Part shown: positions 38,399-48,846 of the stretch, piece by piece | Position numbering within the stretch: position 1 is the first letter of the stretch | How the letters are laid out: every line of letters begins with the position of its first letter | Assembly (NCBI GenBank): GCA_903858475.1 | Contig: CAIOIZ010000116.1 | Coordinates: 1-64,000 of the forward strand | DNA: 64,000 bases | From: an uncultured Bacteroidota bacterium | Lineage (GTDB): Bacteria > Bacteroidota > Bacteroidia > Chitinophagales > Chitinophagaceae | Direction: 5' to 3' | The notes under the pieces: generated by a model | What the model was told of the DNA's origin: nothing | Database searches by the model: none | Seen by the model: the letters and a program-made list of their open reading frames with translations, nothing else | Translations under genes and position numbers: made by a program

Positions 38399-41300
38399 AT
38401 GGACCTCGTCCGTGTTACCCGTTCTAAAAAGTTCAATGCAACTTTTTTAGGAATCTTTCTATGCCTAACTAGCATAGTTTCTTTTTTTGCATCCTGTAAC
38501 AAATCAGACAAGTGGATTGAAGTAGATCCAGCATTCAGTCAGTTCATTGATGCCTATACCACTGGTGTTGTTTCTAAAACCACCAGTATCCGCATTCAAT
38601 TGTCAACTGATGCCAGTACCACCCATGCAGTGGGGGAAGCAGTGAATGAAAATTTATTTGACATTTCCCCATCAGTAAAGGGAAAGGCTTTTTGGTTAGA
38701 TGCAAGAACGATTGAGTTTAAACCAGCAAAATGGTTGAAGCCCAATCAGCAATACAATGTTAGTTTTAAACTAGACAAGGTTACCAAAGTACCTTCCAAA
38801 TTTGCACAATTCAAGTTTAGTTTAAAAACAGTAAAACCCTCTTTCCGTATTGCTGACAACGGCCTACGAAGTAGTGGAAACAAAAATAAAATGAGCTTTA
38901 GTGGTGTATTGGAAACGGCAGATATTGAAACAGGCACTGAATTAGAAAAGCTCCTTAGCGCCAGCCAAAATAACAAAGCACTCTCTATCAAATGGCAACA
39001 CAATGATGCTACTAAATCGCATGTGTTTAATATAGAAAATATAGAAAGAGGTAGCACCGTTAGCAATTGTACCATCAGTTGGAATGGCAGCCCTATGAAT
39101 ATGGACAGCAAGGGAGAAAAATCTATTGCCGTGCCAGCCATTGGTGAATTTAAAGTATTGGAAGTAATGCCGATTAATGAAGCACAACAATATGCGTCTA
39201 TTCTTTTCAGTGACCCCATTGCAGTTGGGCAAGATTTAGAGGGCTTGATTGCCCTTAGCAATCAGTCGGATATTTCCTATACCATTAATGGAAGTGAAGT
39301 GAAAGTTTTTGGCAACGGTCAATTAGATGGAAACTATACTGTAAATATCAATCCGGGTATCAAAAACACTTGGGGAGATGTGTTGGACAAAGGTTTTACC
39401 AGCAATATCAATTTCGAAAACAAAATGCCTTCGGTTAAAATTCATGGCAAAGGAAATATATTGCCGAATAGTGGGAGGTTGGTGTTGCCTTTTGAAGCGG
39501 TAAACCTAAATGCCGTTGACATTAGCATCATCAAGATTTTCGAAAATAATGTACCGCAGTTTTTACAAGAAAACGATTTAGCAGGCAATAATGAATTAAG
39601 GAGGGTTGCCAAACCTATTGTGCAAAAAACACTTCGATTGGATGATGACAAAACTTTGGATCTACATAAAAAGCAACACTTCTCCTTAGACATTGATAAA
39701 TTTTTAAAAACCGAACAAGGGGCTATTTATCGTGTAACCATTGGGTTTAGACCCCAATACTCTTTGTATCAATCAGTGGATACCAATGCCAACAGTAGCA
39801 ACAACGAAGCAGAGGGCTACGAAGACGAAGGCTATTCAGAAGGATATGGTCTCAATGGAGTAGATGATGATGATGCATTTTGGGATCGCTACGACAACTA
39901 TTATCCCTATGGATACAATTGGGAAAGAAGGGATGATCCTATGAGCAAGTCTTATTACAATAAAGACCGTTGGGCCATACGCAATATTTTGGCAAGTAAT
40001 ATTGGACTTACTGCTAAAAGAGGCAATGATAATAATATAACCGTTGCCGTTAGTAACATCCTTACCACAGCACCGATGAGTGGAGTAGAATTGGAAGTAT
40101 TAGACTACCAGCAAACTATTATCAGCAAAGGAAACAGTGGCAGCGATGGATTTGCCAACCTCGAACTCAAACGCAAACCTTATTTACTCATCGCCAAAAA
40201 GGGCAATGAAAGAGGCTACTTAAAATTGGATGATGGCAGTTCGCTTGCCATTAGTCGATTTGATGTTGGAGGAGAGGAAGTAAAAAATGGCATTAAAGGA
40301 TTTATTTATGGAGAAAGGGGGGTATGGCGGCCTGGCGATACCCTGTACCTCAATTGTATTATTGAAGACAAGGAAGGAAAACTTCCCAAAGAACATCCGG
40401 TAGAGTTTAACTTGTTTACCCCACAGGGTCAATTGTACAAACGCAGTATACAAAGCAATGTTGAAGATGGCTTCTACTTATTCAGAACCAATACCGATGC
40501 TTCTGCACCCACAGGCAACTGGCTTGCCCGAATCAAATGTGGTGGTGCTGTTTTTGAAAAAAGAATCAAGGTAGAAACGGTAATGCCTAATCGCTTAAAG
40601 ATTAATGTTGATTTCGGAAAAGACCCTCAACTAGGAGCAGGTAATACCAGCAATGGATCAATCAATGCCAAATGGCTCTTTGGTGCTCCTGGTAAAAATC
40701 TAAAAGCAAAAATCGATGCATCTCTGTATTCCCGAAAAACACAGTTCCCCAAATTTGCGGGTTTCGATTTCGACAATCCAACCAGTAATTATTCCACCTT
40801 ACAGAAAACTATTTTCGAAGGAAGCTTGGATGAGTCGGGCAATGCTAATTTAAAAACCAATTTCCAAATTGATGAAGCAGCACCTGGCATGCTCAATGCC
40901 AATTTAGTAGTAAAAGTATTTGAACCAGGCGGCTCATTCAGTATTGACAATATGACCATCCCCTTTAGTCCATATACTAGTTATGCAGGGATGAAATTAC
41001 CCGATGGCGAAAAACCATTTGACTATTTACTGGCAGGGAAAAAACATACCATACAAATCGTCAATGTAGATAATAAAGGCAATTTGGCAACAGGTAATAA
41101 TGAGGTAGAAGTACAATACTATCGCATTCAATGGCGTTGGTGGTGGGATAATAACGGAGACAATCTTAGCAATTTTACACAAGACGAATACAATAAATTG
41201 CTAAAAAAAGAAACCCTCACTTTGAATAACGGTCGTGGTCAATGGAGTTTTGGAACTTCCGAAAGTGAATGGGGTCGTTACCTAATTTTAGTAAAAGATT

Positions 41301-44005
41301 TGAAAAGCGGTCACACTTGCGGTTCTACTTTTTACATCGACCAACCAGGTTGGCAAAGCAGGGCTGGCAATGATGACCAATCTGCCGCTGCCATGCTCTC
41401 CTTTAAACCCAACAAAGAAAAATACAATGTGGGAGAAGAAGTGGTATTGAATATTCCCAGTAGCAAAGATGGAAGAATATTAGTGAGTCTTGAAAATGGC
41501 AGCAAGGTGATTAAAACATTCTGGCAAGAAACCAGTGCCGGACAAACCGTCATCAAATTCAAAACAGAAGCATCGATGGCACCCAATATTTATGCCACCG
41601 TAAGCCTATTACAACCGCATGCACAAACCATCAATGACCTGCCGATTAGGATGTATGGCTCAGTCCCCATTTTCGTAGAGGACAAGAATACCGTGTTGAC
41701 GCCCTTGTTGAATATGCCTGCCAGCATTCGACCCGAACAGCAGGTATCCTTTTCCGTTAGTGAACAAAATGGCAAAGAAATGACTTACTCAGTGGCCATT
41801 GTTGATGAAGGACTGCTAGACCTTACCCGCTTTAAAACCCCCAACCCACACGAGGCCTTCTATGCAAGAGAAGCCTTGGGTGTAAAAAGCTTCGACCTAT
41901 ACGATTATGTAATTGGAGCTTGGGGTGGCGACCTGGAAAGAATTCTAACAATTGGTGGTGATGCAGAACTAGGCACTGGCAAACAAAAAACAGCCAACCG
42001 ATTTAAACCAGTGGTGCAATATCTCGGCCCTTTCCACCTGGGCAAAAACCAAACACAGCAGCAAAAATTTACTTTACCAGCCTATATCGGTTCGGTAAGA
42101 GCCATGGTAGTAGCAGCACACAATGGCAGCTATGGCATGGCCGAAAAAACAATTGCTGTTAAGAAGCCCTTGATGTTACTCGCTACCATGCCTAGGGTAT
42201 TGGGACCTGGCGAAACCATCAAATTGCCAGTAACTGTTTTTGCAATGGAAAACAATATATATAACGTATCACTTTCTTTACAAGCCAATCCTTATTTAGA
42301 AGTAGTTGGCAGCAATACACAAAATATCAGCTTCTCCCAAGCAGGTGAACAAATGGCTTATTTTGATGTGAGGGTAAAACCCAATACCGGAATTGGAAAA
42401 GTAAAAATTCAGGCCACTGCAGGAGCAGAAAAAGCCAGTTATGAAGTTGAATTGGATATTAGAAATCCTAATCCACCTGTTACCAGCGTTGCTGCTATTA
42501 CACTTGCACCAGGGCAACAATGGAATACAACTGCTGTTCCCATTGGTATTGCAGCCAATTCCATTTCGAACTTGGAAATCTCCAGTGTTCCTTCTATGAA
42601 CTTACAGAAAAGGCTTTCTTACCTGATAGAATATCCGCATGGTTGCATTGAACAAACAACTTCAGCTGTATTCCCACAATTGGTATTAAATCAATTGACC
42701 GATTTAGATGATTACAAAAAAGCGCAAATAGAAAAAAACATCAAAGCGGGCATCAGTAAAATTCAAAATTTTCAAAGACCAGATGGAGGATTTAGTTATT
42801 GGCCTGGCGGAAATGAAAGTGATGATTGGGGAACCAATTATGCTGGGCATTTTTTAATAGAAGCACAAAACAATGGTTATTTTGTAAGCGATTATTTATT
42901 ACAACAATGGAGAAACTACCAAAAAGGAAAGGCCAATAGCTGGTTACCCAATGCCAGTAATTTTTATGGGGCCGACCTTTCACAAGCCTATCGATTGTAT
43001 ACATTGGCACTGGCGAAAACGCCTGAATTAGGTGCTATGAATCGATTAAAGGAATTCAAGTATTTAACGGTGGAAGCAAAATGGAGATTAGCGGCTGCCT
43101 ACCAATTAGCTGGACAGGAAAATATCGCATTGGATTTAATTAGTGGATTGCCCATTTCATTTGAACAAAGACCCAATCCTGGATTCACATTTGGCTCCGA
43201 CCTGAGAGACCAAGCCATGGTATTGGAAACACTTACGCTGTTAAAGAAAAGAACTAAGGCAGAAGAATTATTGGGAAGCATTGCAGCCAAATTATCGCAG
43301 GACAATTGGTATAGTACTCAAACCACTGCTTATAGCTTGGTGGCCATTGCAAAATTCTGTGGCAAAAATCCAAGTGGCGCTAAGATAATTGCCAGTGGTA
43401 CTGTCAATGGAAAAGCGGTGAATCTCAACGCCAATGCCTATTTGCGTCAACTACCGGTAATGTTTACCAGCAGTAATACGAATGTAGTGATCAAAAACAA
43501 TGGCAGCAATACTTTATACCTACGATTAATTACATCGGGTCAACCATTGGCGGGTGATAGCTTGAAAGTAAATAACAATCCAGCGATATTACAAATGAGC
43601 ATTAGTTATTTGTCGCAGGATGGAAAAGCCATTGATGTAAATAAACTAAGTCAGGGTACAGATTTTATTGCTAAGGTCGTCATCAAGAATCCGGGCAACC
43701 GCGGCTGGTATCAACAAATGGCATTAACACAAATATTCCCAAGTGGATGGGAAATTTTAAATGCGAGAATGATGGAGGGGGAATCTGCCTATAAATCATC
43801 GGCGGCTACCTACCAAGATATTCGAGATGACCGTATCTATACTTATTTCAACATCAATCAGGGTGAAACCCGCACCTACTTTGTGCAATTGAATGCCTCC
43901 TACCTTGGACGCTTCTTCTTGCCAGGTGTTTTCTGTGAAGCCATGTATGATAACAATATCGGTGCCGGTGTAAACGGCAAGTGGATTGAAATTATACAAC
44001 CTTAA
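38399..44005 (+). CDS. Alpha-2-macroglobulin family lipoprotein
   Basis: A 1868-aa giant envelope protein. The N-terminus has a lipoprotein signal (VSFFASC, Cys33). Macroglobulin (MG) domains follow, including a bait region, then the complement-like thioester domain with PHGCIEQTTS (thioester Cys1416 and Gln1419), and a C-terminal receptor-binding-like beta domain. In bacteria these proteins trap foreign proteases in the periplasm. The CxEQ motif is intact, so thioester formation is expected. An acidic insertion (EGYEDEGYSEGYG, about residues 470-485) is unusual. The neighbouring pbpC gene forms the well-known partner pair: the inhibitor traps an attacking protease while PBP1C repairs peptidoglycan. 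Confidence 0.92.
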   Translation: MDLVRVTRSKKFNATFLGIFLCLTSIVSFFASCNKSDKWIEVDPAFSQFIDAYTTGVVSKTTSIRIQLSTDASTTHAVGEAVNENLFDISPSVKGKAFWLDARTIEFKPAKWLKPNQQYNVSFKLDKVTKVPSKFAQFKFSLKTVKPSFRIADNGLRSSGNKNKMSFSGVLETADIETGTELEKLLSASQNNKALSIKWQHNDATKSHVFNIENIERGSTVSNCTISWNGSPMNMDSKGEKSIAVPAIGEFKVLEVMPINEAQQYASILFSDPIAVGQDLEGLIALSNQSDISYTINGSEVKVFGNGQLDGNYTVNINPGIKNTWGDVLDKGFTSNINFENKMPSVKIHGKGNILPNSGRLVLPFEAVNLNAVDISIIKIFENNVPQFLQENDLAGNNELRRVAKPIVQKTLRLDDDKTLDLHKKQHFSLDIDKFLKTEQGAIYRVTIGFRPQYSLYQSVDTNANSSNNEAEGYEDEGYSEGYGLNGVDDDDAFWDRYDNYYPYGYNWERRDDPMSKSYYNKDRWAIRNILASNIGLTAKRGNDNNITVAVSNILTTAPMSGVELEVLDYQQTIISKGNSGSDGFANLELKRKPYLLIAKKGNERGYLKLDDGSSLAISRFDVGGEEVKNGIKGFIYGERGVWRPGDTLYLNCIIEDKEGKLPKEHPVEFNLFTPQGQLYKRSIQSNVEDGFYLFRTNTDASAPTGNWLARIKCGGAVFEKRIKVETVMPNRLKINVDFGKDPQLGAGNTSNGSINAKWLFGAPGKNLKAKIDASLYSRKTQFPKFAGFDFDNPTSNYSTLQKTIFEGSLDESGNANLKTNFQIDEAAPGMLNANLVVKVFEPGGSFSIDNMTIPFSPYTSYAGMKLPDGEKPFDYLLAGKKHTIQIVNVDNKGNLATGNNEVEVQYYRIQWRWWWDNNGDNLSNFTQDEYNKLLKKETLTLNNGRGQWSFGTSESEWGRYLILVKDLKSGHTCGSTFYIDQPGWQSRAGNDDQSAAAMLSFKPNKEKYNVGEEVVLNIPSSKDGRILVSLENGSKVIKTFWQETSAGQTVIKFKTEASMAPNIYATVSLLQPHAQTINDLPIRMYGSVPIFVEDKNTVLTPLLNMPASIRPEQQVSFSVSEQNGKEMTYSVAIVDEGLLDLTRFKTPNPHEAFYAREALGVKSFDLYDYVIGAWGGDLERILTIGGDAELGTGKQKTANRFKPVVQYLGPFHLGKNQTQQQKFTLPAYIGSVRAMVVAAHNGSYGMAEKTIAVKKPLMLLATMPRVLGPGETIKLPVTVFAMENNIYNVSLSLQANPYLEVVGSNTQNISFSQAGEQMAYFDVRVKPNTGIGKVKIQATAGAEKASYEVELDIRNPNPPVTSVAAITLAPGQQWNTTAVPIGIAANSISNLEISSVPSMNLQKRLSYLIEYPHGCIEQTTSAVFPQLVLNQLTDLDDYKKAQIEKNIKAGISKIQNFQRPDGGFSYWPGGNESDDWGTNYAGHFLIEAQNNGYFVSDYLLQQWRNYQKGKANSWLPNASNFYGADLSQAYRLYTLALAKTPELGAMNRLKEFKYLTVEAKWRLAAAYQLAGQENIALDLISGLPISFEQRPNPGFTFGSDLRDQAMVLETLTLLKKRTKAEELLGSIAAKLSQDNWYSTQTTAYSLVAIAKFCGKNPSGAKIIASGTVNGKAVNLNANAYLRQLPVMFTSSNTNVVIKNNGSNTLYLRLITSGQPLAGDSLKVNNNPAILQMSISYLSQDGKAIDVNKLSQGTDFIAKVVIKNPGNRGWYQQMALTQIFPSGWEILNARMMEGESAYKSSAATYQDIRDDRIYTYFNINQGETRTYFVQLNASYLGRFFLPGVFCEAMYDNNIGAGVNGKWIEIIQP

Positions 44006-44011
44006 AATTAT

Positions 44012-44092
44012 AAGAACACTGATAATACCAATTGTATTGCAAGGCACATCAAAAAGGCCCATAGCAAAAAAGTAATATCAGTGTTCTTTTTT
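44012..44092 (+). terminator. Long-loop hairpin between A2M and pbpC
   Basis: AAGAACACTGATA (44012-44024) and TATCAGTGTTCTT (44076-44088) pair perfectly over 13 bp around a 51-nt loop, followed by a T-tract. This could terminate A2M transcripts or act as an attenuator before pbpC. Confidence 0.6.
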
Positions 44093-44112
44093 ATATTGTT
44101 CATTACGCAGTG

Positions 44113-46515
44113 ATGCTATTACAATTGAAAGATTACATTCATCATATTAATAACAAATTAAGTATTGGCAGTAAAATAAAACTGCTGATTGCACTTGCAT
44201 TGCTTATTTGGTTTTGGGCCGCCTTGCCATCCCATCTATTCAAAACGCCTACCAGCTATGTGATAGAAGACAAAGATGGACAACTTTTAAATGCAAGTAT
44301 TGCTGCCGATGGACAATGGCGATTTCCCCTCAATAAAGAAGTGCCACAAAAATTCATTGATTGCATTTTAACCTTTGAGGATAAACGCTTTTTTAAACAT
44401 CCGGGCGTAGACCCCATTTCGTTGGGGAGGGCTGTTATCAAGAATACAAAAAACAAAAAAGTAGTGCAGGGAGGAAGTACCATTAGCATGCAATTAATGC
44501 GATTAAGTGAAAAAAATGACCATCGAAATATTTGGAATAAAATAAAAGAAAGTATTCTAGCACTTAGGTTAGAATTTTCATATTCCAAAAAAGAAATACT
44601 TGCCCTTTATGCCAGCAATGCCCCTTTTGGCAGCAATGTAGTAGGACTCGATGCCGCTTCCTGGCGATATTATGGAAGAAGTTCGGATAAACTAAGTTGG
44701 GGCGAAATGGCGGCCTTAGCAGTATTACCCAATTCACCTTCTCTGGTACATCCGGGTAAAAACAGGGATCTCTTATTAAAGAAAAGAAATACACTATTAG
44801 ATCAATTAAAAACAGCAGGCAAAATTGATCAGACTACTTGCGATTTGTCGAAATTGGAACCACTGCCCGGCAATCCGATTGCATTGCCTCAATTGGCACC
44901 GCATTTGTTGCAAAGATTTATAAAAGAGAATACTAACAATAACGCCAACACGAAAATAAAAACCACACTCGATGGCGCATTGCAAAAAAATGTGGCAACG
45001 ATTATTGAACAACACCATGCTGTACTAAAAGGCAACGGCATCAATAATGCCTGTGCATTGGTTTTAGATGTTGAAACCGGAAACAGCTTGGCCTATATTG
45101 GCAATATTACGGATCCCAGCAATAAAGAAATGGAAGCAGCTGTAGATGTAATTGCAGCAAGAAGAAGTCCTGGTAGTACACTGAAACCTATACTATATGC
45201 AGCCATGCTCAGTGATGGGCTATTATTACCCAACAGCATCATTCCGGATATCCCTACTCAAATAGGCAGTTATTCGCCACAAAATTTCGACTTAAGCTAT
45301 GATGGCGCTGTGCCAGCGAATAAAGCATTGGCAAGAAGTTTAAATGTACCAGCGGTAAAAGAATTACAATTATACAAATACCAACGCTTTTACGAAACCC
45401 TTCAACAAGTAGGCATCAGTACTTTAAACAGATCGGCTGATACCTATGGCCTGAGTTTAATTTTAGGAGGATGTGAAGTAAGCATGTGGGATTTAGCGGG
45501 CGTTTATGCGTCGATGGCCAGAGCATTGAATCACTCCACCAAAAATAGAGGAAGCATCAACCCCAATGATTTTCATGCCCCACGATACATGCTTAAAGAT
45601 GATATACCTGCTACTAAAAACAATGTTATTCCACTTGACCCTACGTCTATCTATTTTAGTTTTCAAGCCATGCAAGAAGTAATGCGACCAGGAGAAGAAG
45701 GGCTTTGGCAGCAGTTTAGTACCGCACAAAAAATTGCTTGGAAAACAGGTACCAGTTTTGGATTTCGGGATGGTTGGGCAATTGGAGTAACACCCAAAAA
45801 TGTGGTAGCCGTTTGGGTGGGCAATACCGATGGGGAGGGTCGTCCGGGATTAGTGGGTGTGCAAACTGCCGCACCTATTCTATTCGAAATATTTCGCTTA
45901 CTGCCATCGTCTACCTGGTGGGAAAAACCAAGTTATAGTTATACCTATGTTCCCGTCTGTCGTCAATCGGGATTTAGGGCTAATACCGATTGTAATGATG
46001 TAGATACTTTGTTGATGCCCCCCAATGCTTTAAAATCGCCCCTTTGCCCTTATCATAAAATCATTCACTTAGATGCCAGTGGTCAATATAGGGTAACAGA
46101 GCAATGTGCCAGTCCTTCCAATATGCAACACCTCAGCTGGTTTATTCTATCGCCAGCCATGGAATACTATTACAAACAAAAAAATGCCGACTATAAAACC
46201 CTACCCCCTTTTAAAGAAGGTTGCGCATTTGCAGAAACGGGTAAATTGATAGAACTCCTTTATCCTGCCACAGATGCCAAAATATATGTGCCACTAGAAA
46301 TCAATGGAGAAAGAGGTCGTACTGTTTTCACGGCTGCGCATAGACGAAGTAGTGCAAAAATATTCTGGAGCTTAGATGATGCTTTTCTTGGTACAACACA
46401 AAATTTTCACCAACTGGCACTGAATCCCTCCCCAGGAAAACACCTAATTACCCTAGTAGATGAGAATGGTGTAACCGTCAGCAGGGCTTTTGAAGTATTG
46501 CAAAAAGAGCAATAG
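44113..46515 (+). CDS. pbpC: Penicillin-binding protein 1C
   Basis: An 800-aa bifunctional peptidoglycan synthase: N-terminal membrane anchor (KLLIALALLIWFWAALP), glycosyltransferase 51 domain (TFEDKRFFKHPGVDP, QGGSTISMQLMRLS), transpeptidase domain with active-site SPGSTLKP, SLNVP and KTGTS, and a C-terminal PBP1C-type domain rich in cysteine (CRQSGF, CPYHK). The track starts at GTG 44110; the adjacent ATG 44113 is a better start. Its partner is the alpha-2-macroglobulin gene immediately upstream. Confidence 0.93.
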   Translation: MLLQLKDYIHHINNKLSIGSKIKLLIALALLIWFWAALPSHLFKTPTSYVIEDKDGQLLNASIAADGQWRFPLNKEVPQKFIDCILTFEDKRFFKHPGVDPISLGRAVIKNTKNKKVVQGGSTISMQLMRLSEKNDHRNIWNKIKESILALRLEFSYSKKEILALYASNAPFGSNVVGLDAASWRYYGRSSDKLSWGEMAALAVLPNSPSLVHPGKNRDLLLKKRNTLLDQLKTAGKIDQTTCDLSKLEPLPGNPIALPQLAPHLLQRFIKENTNNNANTKIKTTLDGALQKNVATIIEQHHAVLKGNGINNACALVLDVETGNSLAYIGNITDPSNKEMEAAVDVIAARRSPGSTLKPILYAAMLSDGLLLPNSIIPDIPTQIGSYSPQNFDLSYDGAVPANKALARSLNVPAVKELQLYKYQRFYETLQQVGISTLNRSADTYGLSLILGGCEVSMWDLAGVYASMARALNHSTKNRGSINPNDFHAPRYMLKDDIPATKNNVIPLDPTSIYFSFQAMQEVMRPGEEGLWQQFSTAQKIAWKTGTSFGFRDGWAIGVTPKNVVAVWVGNTDGEGRPGLVGVQTAAPILFEIFRLLPSSTWWEKPSYSYTYVPVCRQSGFRANTDCNDVDTLLMPPNALKSPLCPYHKIIHLDASGQYRVTEQCASPSNMQHLSWFILSPAMEYYYKQKNADYKTLPPFKEGCAFAETGKLIELLYPATDAKIYVPLEINGERGRTVFTAAHRRSSAKIFWSLDDAFLGTTQNFHQLALNPSPGKHLITLVDENGVTVSRAFEVLQKEQ

Positions 46516-46530
46516 CGAAGGGCAGCAAGA

Positions 46531-47454
46531 TTAGGCTGTAAAAAATGGTTGAAGGAAACTCCAATAAGACAAGCCGAAAATGATCAAATTAAATACAAGG
46601 TATTTCCAAGGCATTGTATTTAATGTAAGTATCAAATCAAAATCATCCGGCAAAAAAGAAAACCGGGTGTAAACAGTGAATAAACCCCAGTAAAATGTCA
46701 ACGTATACCAATCCTCTGCAGCATCTAATTGGTTAATAGTATGGTGTGATAGATTCAGCAATAGGGAGTAAATAATAGCAGCATGTAAAATCATTAGGCC
46801 CTTAGGCAAAAAGCGCAGCAGAGATTGCGTATTGACTTGCAACACTGTTCCTAACAATCGCAATGGATTATACTTCCAGGAAGGAAAAAACAACCCAACA
46901 TAATAGAACAAAATGTCTAGCCCAACAAGCAGATTGAATAACCACATTTTATTTCCCGTATCGCCCAGTAGGTGTAGATAATTGAAACTGCTATATAAAA
47001 TTAATGCGCGAAAAATAGGTTTGAAGATCATTAAAATTGAAAAAGGGAAGGAAACAAGCAAGGCAACTAACATGGCCACTAGCATGTCGATTCCATCCCT
47101 CCACCAAGCCTGCTGAAGAACTGGCTTAGCCGGCAATGATTTTTCGGGATGCAATGCTGCAGCATAAATATTATTTTGCCAAATTACAGGTTCAATTATA
47201 AAAGCCAATATGCCTGCCATACCCATCAACGCATCTACAGTTGTTAGGCTTGTATTTTCATATACTTGCTCAATACCTTTCCAAAAAAAAGGGGTTATCC
47301 ATTTTGAAATAATGTAAAAAATTAAACTAGCGATGAACCAAGTAATAGAAATAGGAGCATAGGACAGTTCCGCATTGTGCCTTGGCGGTAAGGAAGAAGG
47401 ATAATTTAATTTTATTTTTTCTAACCGCTGAAGTACTTTTTCTTTTGCGTTCAT
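46531..47454 (-). CDS. Multi-pass membrane protein of unknown function
   Basis: A 307-aa protein with six or more hydrophobic segments after a soluble charged N-terminus (MNAKEKVLQRLEKIKLNYPSS). The family is not recognised. It is convergent with pbpC (15-bp gap), with no visible terminator between them. The minus-strand genes upstream (PsbP/DcrB-like, methyltransferase, exported protein) run in the same direction, but gaps of about 100 bp make an operon uncertain. Confidence 0.65.
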   Translation of the reverse strand: MNAKEKVLQRLEKIKLNYPSSLPPRHNAELSYAPISITWFIASLIFYIISKWITPFFWKGIEQVYENTSLTTVDALMGMAGILAFIIEPVIWQNNIYAAALHPEKSLPAKPVLQQAWWRDGIDMLVAMLVALLVSFPFSILMIFKPIFRALILYSSFNYLHLLGDTGNKMWLFNLLVGLDILFYYVGLFFPSWKYNPLRLLGTVLQVNTQSLLRFLPKGLMILHAAIIYSLLLNLSHHTINQLDAAEDWYTLTFYWGLFTVYTRFSFLPDDFDLILTLNTMPWKYLVFNLIIFGLSYWSFLQPFFTA

Positions 47455-47555
47455 GCAGGCAATAAATTAAATAGAATGCATACAAATTAAGAAAAAAGGC
47501 TGATTGGATGCAATCAATTTATAGTAGTTGGAATGAATACCTGTTGGCCAGCGCA

Positions 47556-48074
47556 CTAAAATCGAATGGACGATAAAATTTTTCTGGAATCCTGCAGGTA
47601 AACTGTATTATTTGCTAAGGAAGTATAGGTAGCTGTAAAAAGTCGACCTTTAGAAATTCCAATCCATTGAGTTATTTTCACTTCAGCCCCATTATCCTGG
47701 GATTTGCCGGTATAAATTATTTCACCAGCATCCCCACCATTCCACTTAAAATACCGCTCGGTTATAAGTGTGAAATCATCTAATAGGCTAGTTAACTTTT
47801 CCAAAATCGCAGGCATGGTTGATTTCATTTTCATCTTACTGTTGAACGCTGCATCTTCAGTCATCCTTATATTCACATTCTCATAAAATTCATCTTCCTC
47901 ATTTTCTGCAGGAGAAGTAAAGAATACCACATTCCCCTCTTTTATTTTTTTTGTCCAATTAGCTGGATAACGGGCGGTAAATGCGATCGCATTGTTGCTA
48001 AAATTATTCCATTTTTGTGCAACACTTGTCTGAAAAAGACCAAAAGAAACAAAGAAAAGGAGCAACCATTTCAT
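47556..48074 (-). CDS. Exported PsbP/DcrB-like protein
   Basis: A 172-aa exported protein with a signal peptide ending SVAQK. The body begins IAFTARYPANWTKK and continues NVVFFTSPAENEEDEFYENVNI, then ends in DSRKILSSIRF. This is the usual outline of the PsbP/DcrB alpha-beta fold (a substrate-free periplasmic domain). No catalytic residues are expected. Function unknown. Confidence 0.6.
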   Translation of the reverse strand: MKWLLLFFVSFGLFQTSVAQKWNNFSNNAIAFTARYPANWTKKIKEGNVVFFTSPAENEEDEFYENVNIRMTEDAAFNSKMKMKSTMPAILEKLTSLLDDFTLITERYFKWNGGDAGEIIYTGKSQDNGAEVKITQWIGISKGRLFTATYTSLANNTVYLQDSRKILSSIRF

Positions 48075-48179
48075 AAGAAATTTTTAAGGTAAAAATTAAT
48101 ATAAGGGTAATAATACATATTAAAGATAGCTGTATATTTTAGAAAAACAGGCTCCGTAGAAATAAAGATTGATTTATAC

Positions 48180-48824
48180 CTACTGTTTTTTTACAATCAA
48201 TATAGTATGCATTTCTGCTTGCCCATTTTTTCTATTGTAGGTAATTTCCAATTCCTGACAGATTTCAAATTGCCTAATCATCAATTCCCTTTTAATTCCA
48301 TCCAATGGGTGATAATAAAAGTAAGTTCTGTCTCCACTACTTCCCGTTTGAAAATTGGAAAGCTTATAATCGCCTGCAACAAAACTCATATAAAGCAATG
48401 CTCCAGTTTGCATCAGCCGATACATTTCAGAGTATAAGATTAAACAATCCTCATTAGACAAATAAGGAATACAAAATCCGGCAACAATAGCATCATATTG
48501 ATCAGTTAATTGATGCAGTTTTCTACTATCCATTACTTGAAAAAAGGCAGCAGGGTTATTGATGCGGGCCAATTCAATCATACGTGCTGCAATATCAATG
48601 CCTAGCCATTTTGCCTCCGGTTTTTTGGATAGTAAATATTGGGTGATATTACCCGGACCACAACCTATTTCTAGAATGGAGGGTTTTTGTTGAGACAGCA
48701 TTGAACAGAATAAATCATAACTATCATTGTACAAATCAAGATGCATGAAATTTTCTTGATACAAATCAGCTACTTTATTCCAGGTTTCAAAAGTCTCTTG
48801 ATATTTTTTTTCTTTTTCGTCCAT
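48180..48824 (-). CDS. Class I SAM-dependent methyltransferase
   Basis: A 214-aa enzyme with the SAM motifs ILEIGCGPGNITQYL (motif I), WLGIDIAARMIELAR and YDAIVAGFCIPYLS. The start at 48824 (MDEKEKKYQETFETW) is preferred; the track ORF adds 13 residues overlapping the neighbouring gene. The opening ETWNKVADLYQENFMHLD is common in small-molecule methyltransferases of this type. Substrate unknown. It follows the exported-protein gene on the minus strand with a 22-nt gap. Confidence 0.82.
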   Translation of the reverse strand: MDEKEKKYQETFETWNKVADLYQENFMHLDLYNDSYDLFCSMLSQQKPSILEIGCGPGNITQYLLSKKPEAKWLGIDIAARMIELARINNPAAFFQVMDSRKLHQLTDQYDAIVAGFCIPYLSNEDCLILYSEMYRLMQTGALLYMSFVAGDYKLSNFQTGSSGDRTYFYYHPLDGIKRELMIRQFEICQELEITYNRKNGQAEMHTILIVKKQ

Positions 48825-48846
48825 ATGAAGTATACAACTGGTAAAA

